A stretch of 64,000 nucleotides of DNA, from assembly GCA_016124755.1 (NCBI GenBank), contig WGNA01000008.1, positions 62,001 through 126,000 on the forward strand, given 5' to 3'. The first letter of the stretch is position 1. Each line of letters opens with the position of its first letter. The notes below the pieces were generated by a model that saw nothing but the letters and a program-made list of their open reading frames with translations, did no database searches and was not told the DNA's origin. Shown one piece after another: positions 54,154-62,000 of this stretch. The DNA comes from Bacteroidota bacterium. Its GTDB lineage: Bacteria > Bacteroidota > Bacteroidia > NS11-12g > UBA9320. Position numbers and translations under genes: made by a program.

Positions 54154-54807
54154 TTGGAAACAATCCCGGAACTGAAGCGAATTATAATGGTCGATGACCA
54201 CCAGATTTTTATTGACGGACTAAAATCCATGTTAATAAAAGAACGCAACTGGGTCATCTGCGGAGAATTTAATACGGCAGAAGATGCACTAAAAGAAATT
54301 CCTTTGCTCAAGCCTGATCTGGTTATTACCGATATCAGCATGCCGGGTATGAGCGGTGTTGAACTCACAAGAAAATTGAAAAATGAATTTCCGGAAATTA
54401 AAGTGCTGGTTTTATCGATGCACAACGAAAGAGAAATTATCAGTGAGATTTTACTGTCTGAGGCTGAGGGTTATGTTTTAAAAAATTCGGGTAAAAAGGA
54501 TTTTATTTCGGCCATTCATAACATTTTAAACGGTGACACTTATTTTAGTTCAGAGGTGCTGAAAATTATGACAGACCGGGTTCGAAAGCAAGCCAGACAA
54601 GAAGAAGTAACTGCTCAATTAACCGATCGCGAAATGGAGATCATCAATTTAATTGTGCGGGAATTCACAACTTCGGAAATTGCCGAAAAACTTTTTATCT
54701 CGCCAAGAACTGTTGATTCCCACAGAAAAAATATTCTGGTAAAAACAAATTCAAAAACAATAGTCGGTTTAATGAAGTACGCATTCAGAAACGGACTTGT
54801 GACATGA
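54154..54807 (+). CDS. NarL/FixJ-family response regulator
   Basis: 217 residues, starting at a TTG one base past the kinase stop; the next ATG (54187) would cut away the first strand of the receiver, so the TTG start is preferred. Receiver domain: acidic pair Asp14-Asp15 in IIMVDDHQIFIDGL, phosphoacceptor Asp60 in DLVITDISMPGMSG, and the lysine of EGYVLKNSGKKDF. C-terminal LuxR-type helix-turn-helix: LTDREMEIINLIVREFTTSEIAEKLFISPRTVDSHRKNIL. Partner of the kinase upstream. A perfect 18-bp palindrome directly downstream may be its binding site. Confidence 0.93.
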   Translation: METIPELKRIIMVDDHQIFIDGLKSMLIKERNWVICGEFNTAEDALKEIPLLKPDLVITDISMPGMSGVELTRKLKNEFPEIKVLVLSMHNEREIISEILLSEAEGYVLKNSGKKDFISAIHNILNGDTYFSSEVLKIMTDRVRKQARQEEVTAQLTDREMEIINLIVREFTTSEIAEKLFISPRTVDSHRKNILVKTNSKTIVGLMKYAFRNGLVT

Positions 54808-54810
54808 GAC

Positions 54811-54828
54811 ATCCGTATTAATACGGAT
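54811..54828. promoter_or_regulatory. Perfect palindrome ATCCGTATTAATACGGAT with a further half site
   Basis: Starts 3 bases past the response regulator's stop. A third ATACGGAT half site follows at about 54846-54853. The spacer leads to an outer membrane protein gene on the same strand (start 55109). Arms of 8 bp with a 2-base centre suit a LuxR/NarL-type dimer; a terminator is unlikely because there is no loop or T run. Confidence 0.45.
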
Positions 54829-55108
54829 ATGTATTTTACCGATTGATACGGATTGATGCCGGTTTGTATGCCATCTACTTTTGGATATGCAAAAAACGTT
54901 AATCCATCGCTTGTGTATTGCAGGAGGCAGAGCACAGGCAACATCCGGTTTTAAGCCAGATTCAAACAGGTTTTTGAATTCTCTTATTTTCAAAAAGATC
55001 GTCCGCGGATCTGGATTATAGCAAATCGGAGCAGCAATCCATTTCGTTTTTTAAAACCTGAACGATTTCAATTTCTACCATTCTTAAAATTCTAAAATAT
55101 TTATAGTC

Positions 55109-56095
55109 ATGCAAAAAATAAAACAAAAAGCACTTGCGGTAATTGCCATGTTGTTCGCAGTTCCCGTATTTTCACAAAATGTATCTGTAGTAACCGAATA
55201 CGACGCACCAGAAAAAAACAGCTGGAACGGAGCGATGTACATCGGAGGAGATTTTCAACCGCATACCGGCGGACTTATGCTGGGTATGTACGGCAGATAC
55301 ACGCTGGGTAAAATTGCCACAATCAGCACAAATCTGGCGTATGATTATACCCGCTTGGTATCATCTGGCGGACTTATCACATACGATCAAACGCTTACCG
55401 ATAAACTTCCGGCGTATAAGAATTTTGAATTTCGAGGAACATTTCATTTGAAAGATAACATGGATGGTTCATTAAAAACCACTATTAAGCTTGGCAGAAG
55501 AGTGGAAAATGCCGGAGTCAATAAAACACGAACCATCAAATTCAGAACTGATCACACAACAAAAGCACGAATTGTTACCGGTTTAACGGCATCATTAAAC
55601 ATTCAGAGCCGATTCGCCGGTCAGCCGGATTCAACTCAGGTATTCAAAGTAACAGATGCCACCGGAAAGGATCCCGGAAAAGTGCAGGAAATCTTTATTG
55701 CCCAAAACAATGTAATGATTGGCGTGGGGATGCAAATCGCGCAGTACACATGGTTTAAAGGGAAATTTAGTGCTGCGGCAATCGGAACGAAAACCCGAAG
55801 AGTACGCAAAAGTATTATTGCCAATTTTGAACTTCTTTATGCGATGACGATTGCCACCGGAGACGAAGCGTATAAGGTAGATAAGAATAACAACAACACT
55901 TTACTTACCTATAAATTAAATGATGTTGAAAAACGCCGTTTGGGATTCCGGATATGCACCGATTATGCAGCCAACAAACCGGGCTTGTATCAACGTATGG
56001 AAATAGGCTATCGTCCGGGAGTTTGGGCGCCTAGCAACGGTTCCAAGTTTTTAAATCAGGGATATATTGTTTACGGAGTGGGAATTGGTTTTTAA
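55109..56095 (+). CDS. Outer membrane protein of unknown function
   Basis: 328 residues with signal peptide (KALAVIAMLFAVPVFSQ). The mature part alternates in a beta-barrel manner (SWNGAMYIGGDFQPHTGGLMLGMYGRYTLG, FEFRGTFHLK, IVTGLTASLNIQSRF, IIANFELLYAMTIATG, RRLGFRICTDYA) and ends in an aromatic (YIVYGVGIGF), as outer membrane barrels do. No specific family recognised. It follows the two-component pair on the same strand with a 300-base spacer that contains the ATCCGTATTAATACGGAT palindrome, so it may be a target of that system. Confidence 0.78.
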   Translation: MQKIKQKALAVIAMLFAVPVFSQNVSVVTEYDAPEKNSWNGAMYIGGDFQPHTGGLMLGMYGRYTLGKIATISTNLAYDYTRLVSSGGLITYDQTLTDKLPAYKNFEFRGTFHLKDNMDGSLKTTIKLGRRVENAGVNKTRTIKFRTDHTTKARIVTGLTASLNIQSRFAGQPDSTQVFKVTDATGKDPGKVQEIFIAQNNVMIGVGMQIAQYTWFKGKFSAAAIGTKTRRVRKSIIANFELLYAMTIATGDEAYKVDKNNNNTLLTYKLNDVEKRRLGFRICTDYAANKPGLYQRMEIGYRPGVWAPSNGSKFLNQGYIVYGVGIGF

Positions 56096-56161
56096 TAAAA
56101 ACAGTTAAAAAATTAAATCTCAGCACAACTTTTAACCCACAATAAGCATTGGAACTTCGTA

Positions 56162-56293
56162 GCGAGAGCTTAAAACCTGAAACCACGCGGCATTGAAGGA
56201 ATGAAGCATAGCACCGCTATGGTGAATGAGAAAAATGCCGTTGATCCACGTGGTGATGGGGTTTATGCTCGCAGCACCCGCCTGCCGGCAGGC
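56162..56293. ncRNA. Candidate nested-hairpin RNA or 3' UTR element
   Basis: Four complementary pairs are properly nested: GCGAG (56162-56166)/CTCGC (56268-56272); ACCACG (56182-56187)/CGTGGT (56249-56254); CGGCATT (56188-56194)/AATGCCG (56234-56240); CACC-GCTAT-GGTG (56212-56224). A 14-bp palindrome GCCTGCCGGCAGGC (56280-56293) follows. It lies about 65 bases past the outer membrane protein stop. No known RNA class recognised; no T run. Confidence 0.45.
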
Positions 56294-56437
56294 AGGGATT
56301 TTCTAATGCATATTATGGGTTTAAATCGCCACTCAAATACGTTTTTTGCATAACGTACCAGAGATCCGGGCAGTAATGTCCGGATTTTTTGGTTAATTGT
56401 TTTTGCTTATACTGCTCCTTTTAAAAGCAAAACATAT

Positions 56438-56786
56438 AATGTTTCTACGCCTAATTACACCAATTTGTGTATCACTTTCATTTGAGTATTTAAAAGATCA
56501 AAATGAAGCGTGTGAAGCGGAGCCCAAAACAAGAATTGGATCGCGTGGGTGGGCTGTCGGAAAGGCGGGGTAGCCCCGGCGGGAATTTGTCATTTGGTAG
56601 AAAATCGGGAAAGTGCTTGACACTTCTTTCCCAGATTTTCAACGAATGACAAAGGGAGCTTGGGCAGCTTTCTTTCCGACTTGATTTTTTGCTTACTTTT
56701 TTATCAAGAAAAAAGTGAGGAAAAGAGATTGTTCATCGATGCATAAACCGATTCGCAATCCTGGTGTATCCAAACGGAGAAGCATT
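56438..56786 (-). mobile_element. MITE-like palindromic element, copy 4 (inverted orientation)
   Basis: 349 bp, AATGTTTCTACG ... CGGAGAAGCATT, in the opposite direction to copies 1-3. It is flanked on both sides by exactly aaacatat (56430-56437 and 56787-56794), the clearest candidate 8-bp target duplication of the four. Inner nested pairs GTCGGAAAG/CTTTCCGAC, CATTTGGTAGAAAATC/GATTTTCAACGAATG and ATCAAG/CTTGAT are intact. Confidence 0.8.
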
Positions 56787-56938
56787 AAACATATTTCTCA
56801 AGTATTAATTTTATGTAACAACCGGAGCATGACGAAGGAGTATCCATCTTAAATTTTAATTTTTTGTCTTTTGTTCATCTGAGATCGTCCATTCCAAAGT
56901 ATCACTCCACTATCAATATCTTTTCATAAAATTGGAAC

Positions 56939-57589
56939 ATGGATAAATACCAACAGATTTTTGAAAACAACCGGAGATGGGTCGAGGAGAAAACCGCAAC
57001 GGATAAAGAATTCTTTGAGCATCTGGCAACAGGTCAGGAACCGGAATTTCTGTACATCGGGTGTTCCGACAGCCGGGTTACGGCAGAAGAACTGATGGGA
57101 GTTGAGCCGGGCGACGTCTTTGTTCACCGCAACATTGCAAACGTTATCAGCAACACCGATCTCAATGCTATGAGTGTGATTGAGTACGCTGTTTTTCATT
57201 TGAAAGTGAAACACATTGTAGTGTGCGGACACTATTTCTGCGGTGGGGTGAAAGCGGCCATGCAATCGGTGGATCTCGGCATCTTAAACCCGTGGCTTCG
57301 CAATATCCGGGATGTATACCGACTTCATAAAGCGGAACTCAATGCTATTGAAGACGAAGATCTGCGATACAAAAGATTGGTTGAACTAAACGTGGAGGAG
57401 CAGTGTATTAACGTAACCAAAACAGCGGTTGTTCAAAAAATGTATCTGGCAACCGGATATCCGATTGTTCATGGTTGGGTATTCGATGTTCAAACCGGAA
57501 AACTCATTGATCTCAATATCGACTTCGATGAAAAACTGCACGATATTCAGGAGATTTATAACCTCGGTACCAATCTTACCAAAGAGTAG
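56939..57589 (+). CDS. can: Beta-class carbonic anhydrase
   Basis: 216 residues. It hydrates CO2 to bicarbonate with a catalytic zinc. All ligands are visible: Cys42 and Asp44 in YIGCSDSRVTAEEL, with the partner Arg46, and His98 and Cys101 in VVCGHYFCGGVKAAM. HRNIANVI and NPWLRNIRDVY are also typical of the type I (Can-like) group. Start at ATG 56939 (MDKYQQIFENNRRWVEEK). A bestrophin-type channel gene follows 24 bases after the stop on the same strand, which suggests a bicarbonate-handling operon. Confidence 0.96.
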   Translation: MDKYQQIFENNRRWVEEKTATDKEFFEHLATGQEPEFLYIGCSDSRVTAEELMGVEPGDVFVHRNIANVISNTDLNAMSVIEYAVFHLKVKHIVVCGHYFCGGVKAAMQSVDLGILNPWLRNIRDVYRLHKAELNAIEDEDLRYKRLVELNVEEQCINVTKTAVVQKMYLATGYPIVHGWVFDVQTGKLIDLNIDFDEKLHDIQEIYNLGTNLTKE

Positions 57590-57613
57590 ATCGGGAAATG
57601 ATTTTTACCTTCC

Positions 57614-58651
57614 ATGTTTGTAAATAAAAACATCCGGTTTAAAGGAATTGTCTCCTTCACTGCAGCACATTTTTTCTGGTTAATACCATGGGTTTCGATC
57701 GTGACAGCCGTTTACGAATACAAACACTGGAGATGGATGGCTTTTCCTTGGTTGCCGATGTCGGTGATCGGAACCGCGGTGGCCTTTTACATTGGTTTTA
57801 AGAATAATCAGGCGTACGACCGAATCTGGGAGGCCCGAAAAATATGGGGTTCAATTGTAAATAGTTCGAGGAGTTGGGGAACTTCGGTGCGTTCGTATGT
57901 GGGGAACCAGTTCAGACAAAAAACGGAAGATGAAAACGAACTGGAAAAAATTCATCGACGTTTGATTTACCGTCATATTGCCTGGCTTTATACATTGCGG
58001 GAGCAGTTGCTGGTGCCAACAAGCTGGGAACATATCAGTCAGAATTCGCACATTGCACAGGTCGCAGCACGACGTCAGAAACGATATGGTTTGGGACTTA
58101 TTGAAGAGGAAGTGAAAAAGGTAAAAATGGACAAATTCCTTTCTCACCGCGATCTTGAACATATTGAGCCGATGTCGAACAAAGCAACTCAGCTTATTGA
58201 TTTGCAATCGCAGGAGTTAATGAAACTTCGTGAGGTGGATCTTGTGGATGATTTCCGGCATATTGAATTGCAAAAAATTCAGTCAGACTTTCTCATCTTT
58301 CAGGGACAATGTGAACGCATCAAAAAGTTTCCTCTTCCACGACAGTACGCCAGTGCGAGTTTCGTTTTTGTCGGAATATTTATTTTTCTGCTACCGTTCA
58401 GCATGGCGTATGAATTTAGCGGAATAAGTCCTTACGGTGCCTGGATTTCCATTCCGTTTTCAGTGATGATCGCCTGGGCATTTCTGGTGATGGAATTAAT
58501 CGCCGATTATTCCGAAAATCCGTTCGAAGGGTTGGGCAATGATATTCCGATGTTTTCGCTTTGCCGAACCATAGAAATTGATCTTCGGGAAATGATCGCA
58601 GACGACGACATCCCCAAACCTGTTGAAGCCGTTAATGGAGTACTTATGTAA
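57614..58651 (+). CDS. Bestrophin-family anion channel (UPF0187)
   Basis: 345 residues. Bacterial bestrophins form pentameric channels in the inner membrane. Family features: RFKGIVSFTAAHFFWLIPWVSIVTAVYEY (first span), LPMSVIGTAVAFYIGFKNNQAYDRIWEARKIWGSIVNSSRSWG (the conserved N-x-x-Y-x-R-x-W-E-x-R segment), later spans FVGIFIFLLPFSMAYEF and GAWISIPFSVMIAWAFLVMELIADYSENPF, and the C-terminal NDIPMFSLCRTIEIDLREM. In algae bestrophin-like channels carry bicarbonate; the adjacent carbonic anhydrase makes that plausible here. A different anion or cation is the alternative. Confidence 0.93.
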   Translation: MFVNKNIRFKGIVSFTAAHFFWLIPWVSIVTAVYEYKHWRWMAFPWLPMSVIGTAVAFYIGFKNNQAYDRIWEARKIWGSIVNSSRSWGTSVRSYVGNQFRQKTEDENELEKIHRRLIYRHIAWLYTLREQLLVPTSWEHISQNSHIAQVAARRQKRYGLGLIEEEVKKVKMDKFLSHRDLEHIEPMSNKATQLIDLQSQELMKLREVDLVDDFRHIELQKIQSDFLIFQGQCERIKKFPLPRQYASASFVFVGIFIFLLPFSMAYEFSGISPYGAWISIPFSVMIAWAFLVMELIADYSENPFEGLGNDIPMFSLCRTIEIDLREMIADDDIPKPVEAVNGVLM

Positions 58652-58689
58652 TCGTAGATTTTAGATTTACGGTCGACGAACAGGAAGAA

Positions 58690-59370
58690 TTAAAAAGCAA
58701 TCCGCCGTCGCCTATCGGCTTTAGCGGATAAACCAGAGCCTGTCCGTAGTGTCCTAGCTACGGACAATTTAATTCTGAAATCTGATCAGAATTTGGATAT
58801 CGTAAAAAAAAATCTGTATGACTTTGCGGTAAAATATAAGTACGATCTCAGAAGTACGATTTACGAACGGAGCGACTTAAAAAGCGAAAAGCGAAAAAAG
58901 AAAATCGAATTGTCTTCCGTACATAATCCACCTTCGTCTATTGGTTTCGGCGGAAGAAAAACTTTGCGTGACTTTGCGGTTAAACACAGGTAAGATCTCA
59001 GAAGTACGATTTACGAATTGGCGACTAAAACCAGAGCCTGTCCGTAGCGTCCTCGCTACGGACAATTTAATTCGCATAAATGACCAGAATTTGGATGCCA
59101 TAAAAAAACTGCGTTACTCTGCGAAAAACTCTGCGTGACTTTGCGGTTAAACACAGGTACGATCTCAGAAGTACGATTTACGAACGGGGCAGCTTAAAAA
59201 GCGAAAAGCGATCCGCCGTCGCCTATCAGCTTTAGCGGATAAACTAGAGCCTGTCCGTAGCGTCCTCGCTACGGACAATTTGATTATGAAATCTGATCAG
59301 AATTTGGATATCGTATATATGCGTTAATCTGCGAATAACTCTGCGGTTAAACCTAGAATCCAAAATCAGT
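58690..59370. repeat. Composite dispersed repeats, three units left of the esterase gene
   Basis: Each unit contains, in order, a gcgaaaagcg tract, GATCCGCCGTCGCC...GGCTTTAGCGGATAAAC, the hairpin TGTCCGTAGCG-TCCT-CGCTACGGACA (58741 variant, 59039, 59252), CTGATCAGAATTTGGAT, a ctctgcgaaaaactttgcgtgac module and GTACGATCTCAGAAGTACGA. Some units lack modules. Frames through the units are not genes. Confidence 0.8.
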
Positions 59371-59430
59371 CATGAGAGATTAATTCTTCCAAATTGGTTT
59401 ACCTTTAGCCTGATTATTTTAGATAATTGG

Positions 59431-60210
59431 ATGAAGACGTGTGTATTTTCTTTTAGCCTGATTCTCTTTGTTCAATTACTCTTTCCGCCGCGTATATTGG
59501 CGATCCACTCTGAACCGACCACTGCCCGAAAAACCATTTATTCCGAAATTCTTCAGGATTCAGTAGTTTTATTTTACACCAAAATTTCCGAAACAAAGAA
59601 TCCGACCCGTATTCATTTATACCTCGATGCATCCATTCGTTTTGGGAAGGATTTGCGGGAATTTATTTCAATTAACCAGGATTCTTTTTCTGCTGATGAG
59701 ATATTTATAGGTGTTGGCTACAAACATTTTTCACGGAAGTTCAGACGTCAGGCATTCATAGAAAACACGCACGACTCCGGTCGAACATGGAGCTCATCCA
59801 TGAGTTTATTTCTGATTCAGGAATTAATCCCGGATTTAATGCTTGAATTTCCAGAATCAACATTAACTAATATATACGGTCATTCTTTATCGGGCTTATT
59901 TGTATTACACGAGCAATTAAACCATCCTCGTTTGTTTCGGAATTACATTGCGTTGAGTCCGTCGGTCTGGGTCAACAATTATCAGATTCTCGATCGATAC
60001 GATTCAACCTTGTGTGAGGCGGCTGATTCATTAAACATACGACTGGGTTATGGCAGCCATGAGGTACTGAATCGGGTTCGAACCGGATGTAACCGAATTT
60101 GGAATCTGAATATTAATTGTTTGAAAGTTCAAAGATTGATAGCTGTTGGGAAGGGACATAATTCTTCAGTTAAAACCTTGCTTTCCGATTTTTTGCTTGA
60201 ATTTGATTGA
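59431..60210 (+). CDS. Secreted esterase (alpha/beta hydrolase, esterase D/IroE-like)
   Basis: 259 residues with signal peptide (VFSFSLILFVQLLFPPRILA). The PF00756-type layout is visible: RIHLYLDASIRFGKDLREFI, EIFIGVGYKHFSRKFR, the oxyanion/nucleophile elbow IYGHSLSGLFVLH with Ser152, RNYIALSPSVWVNN, and a C-terminal histidine in VGKGHNSSV (His243). Relatives include ferri-siderophore esterases and acyl esterases. It is bracketed by direct copies of the composite repeat (59.1-59.3 and 60.2-60.5 kb), unlike any other gene in the window. No neighbour indicates a substrate. Confidence 0.85.
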   Translation: MKTCVFSFSLILFVQLLFPPRILAIHSEPTTARKTIYSEILQDSVVLFYTKISETKNPTRIHLYLDASIRFGKDLREFISINQDSFSADEIFIGVGYKHFSRKFRRQAFIENTHDSGRTWSSSMSLFLIQELIPDLMLEFPESTLTNIYGHSLSGLFVLHEQLNHPRLFRNYIALSPSVWVNNYQILDRYDSTLCEAADSLNIRLGYGSHEVLNRVRTGCNRIWNLNINCLKVQRLIAVGKGHNSSVKTLLSDFLLEFD

Positions 60211-60236
60211 ATATGTAATTTGCTACAGATATGAAG

Positions 60237-60640
60237 AAGAACCAAACTGCGAAAAACTTTGCGTGACTAAGTGGATAAACAAAGGTGCGATCTCAGTAGT
60301 ACGATTTACGAACGGATCAACTTAAAAAGCGAAAAGCGATCCGCCGTCGCCTATCGGCTTTAGCGGATAAACTAGAGCCTGTCCGTAGCGTCCTCGCTAC
60401 GGACAATTTGATTCTGAAATCTGATCAGAATTTGGATGCCATAAAAAATCTGCGTTACTCTGCGAAAAACTTTGCGCGAATAATAAGTAAGATATCAGAA
60501 CTACGATTTACGAACGCCGGTAGGAAAAACGAAAAACGAAAATTCGAAAATCGATACCTCCAAAACTAAAACCGGAACCTGTCCGTAGCGTCCTCGCTAC
60601 GGACAATTTGAGTACGATTTACGAACGGTGGATATTCGCA
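60237..60640. repeat. Composite dispersed repeats, two units right of the esterase gene
   Basis: Hairpin TGTCCGTAGCG-TCCT-CGCTACGGACA at 60380 and 60580 with the same surrounding modules as at 58.7-59.4 kb. The stretch 60237-60470 matches 59110-59340 closely in the same orientation, including GATCCGCCGTCGCC, the hairpin and CTGATCAGAATTTGGAT. Confidence 0.8.
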
Positions 60641-60688
60641 ATCCTGATTTTTGTATATTTGGTTTTCAAGTAAAAACCGAATGCGCAT

Positions 60689-61138
60689 TTGAAAATTCAG
60701 CTTCTGATAAAAATAATTCCTATTTGTTTTCTGTGCTTTTTTGCTGCAAATGCGATAGATCAATGGTGGTTTGCTCTTGATCCGATTGGCTATCAGCATG
60801 CTAACGGTGTTTTTATATGTTTTACTCCGAGACTTTATGCATGGTTTTATTCCATTCTCTTCACAGTGATTTCTTCATTAATCATCACCGCATTTTTTAA
60901 GAAGAAAATCGGCTACCTTTTCTTAAAATGGTTGCTGATAATTTGTTCCGGAGTTATGGTTTGGCATGCCTTGCCCAAATTGAATGGTTTATGGTGGGGT
61001 GTATATAATTCAAATGACGAAATGTTAAATGCAATTATTATAGTTCTGATTGCATCATTACTCGTTTGGGCAACCTGGTTTTGGCTAAAACCGGAAGTGA
61101 AGTGTGAGTTCAATATATACGAGGCAGAGAAGGTATGA
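60689..61138 (+). CDS. Small membrane protein, about four spans, unknown function
   Basis: 149 residues starting at TTG 60689 (MKIQLLIKIIPICFLCFFAA); no in-frame ATG lies at the front, so TTG is the only reasonable start. Hydrophobic segments: IKIIPICFLCFFAANAI, LYAWFYSILFTVISSLIITAFF, LFLKWLLIICSGVMVWHAL and MLNAIIIVLIASLLVWATWFWL. Tryptophan-rich throughout (NAIDQWWFAL, LNGLWWGVYN). No family recognised. Confidence 0.65.
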   Translation: MKIQLLIKIIPICFLCFFAANAIDQWWFALDPIGYQHANGVFICFTPRLYAWFYSILFTVISSLIITAFFKKKIGYLFLKWLLIICSGVMVWHALPKLNGLWWGVYNSNDEMLNAIIIVLIASLLVWATWFWLKPEVKCEFNIYEAEKV

Positions 61139-61275
61139 TGAATCAGAGAACTTTGTGTCGGAGTTAGCTATTCCAGCTCAAAGCAAAAATTACAGACTTG
61201 CGTTTGCTATAAAATTCCTGCTTTGTATTCAATTTTTATTTTTAATCAATCATACTACGACAGAAAAATACTTCG

Positions 61276-61818
61276 ATGTTCAGCAAGAGTTATCGTCTCG
61301 ATTCGAACGGAAGTTTTGTTTTCCGGTTTACCAGTTGTACCGGCGTAATGTATGGTTTCGGGTCTTATGTTCAAACCCGGAGGGAACTGGTATTTGCATA
61401 CGATTCGGTTGTTGAACCGTATTACGTTTCAAAACACGATACTTCAATCGGTAATAACGTGAGAATAGTTTTTAAGCACAGAATTGATGAGGAGGCAATT
61501 AGCAAATTATTGGTTTATTATGGCGATACCTTCTATATAACGGATACATCCGGAGAAGTATTAATTGAATATTCGGGTGGTTAAATTGATTTGCCTGTGG
61601 ATGCGTATCCGGTTTTTCGATTTATTAATCCGGACGAAGATCAAAAAAATACCTATTTCATAAATGTGTATTACCTGAGCGATCGCTTTATCCAAGAGGG
61701 TTTAGTCGTTAAAATGAAAAGGCGCAGAAGAGCGTACAAAGTAATCAGCAAAACAAGTAAAAGAGACAAAAGGCCTGTGTATATAGTTTATAAGAATGGT
61801 GGAAAGAATGGTAATTAA
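61276..61818 (+). pseudogene. Decayed small exported protein gene, one in-frame stop
   Basis: From ATG 61276 the frame reads MFSKSYRLDSNGSFVFRFTS, CTGVMYGFGSYVQTRRELVF and on to GEVLIEYSGG, a TAA at 61582-61584, then IDLPVDAYPVFRFINPDEDQ through to KNGGKNGN at 61818 in the same frame. The pattern (K-Y-x-L-x-x-x-G-x-F, C-T-G, G-x-G-x-Y, L-x-x-x-Y-D) is that of small Bacteroidota periplasmic proteins. No signal peptide is in this frame, but one (KFLLCIQFLFLINHTTTEKYF) is in the next frame just upstream at about 61210, so a frameshift near 61270 is likely in addition to the stop. Product and function unknown. Confidence 0.55.
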
Positions 61819-62000
61819 AACGGGTTCTTGTTGCCCCTTTCATCGAAACCAAAAATCTGCTTCAGCACAGGTAAATTCCGTTTTTCAACTGCAAGAAATG
61901 GATAGGATCTCCGGCGTGGTTCGAAATGTTATGCGGTTTTGCTTGTAAGTTGAATCCTGACTGATTAGCTTTAGCCTTTGAAACTGAAAACACCTTATCC

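Noticed and set aside
58793-59138. Short forward frames
   Set aside because: Translations of the composite repeat units; they change with each unit.
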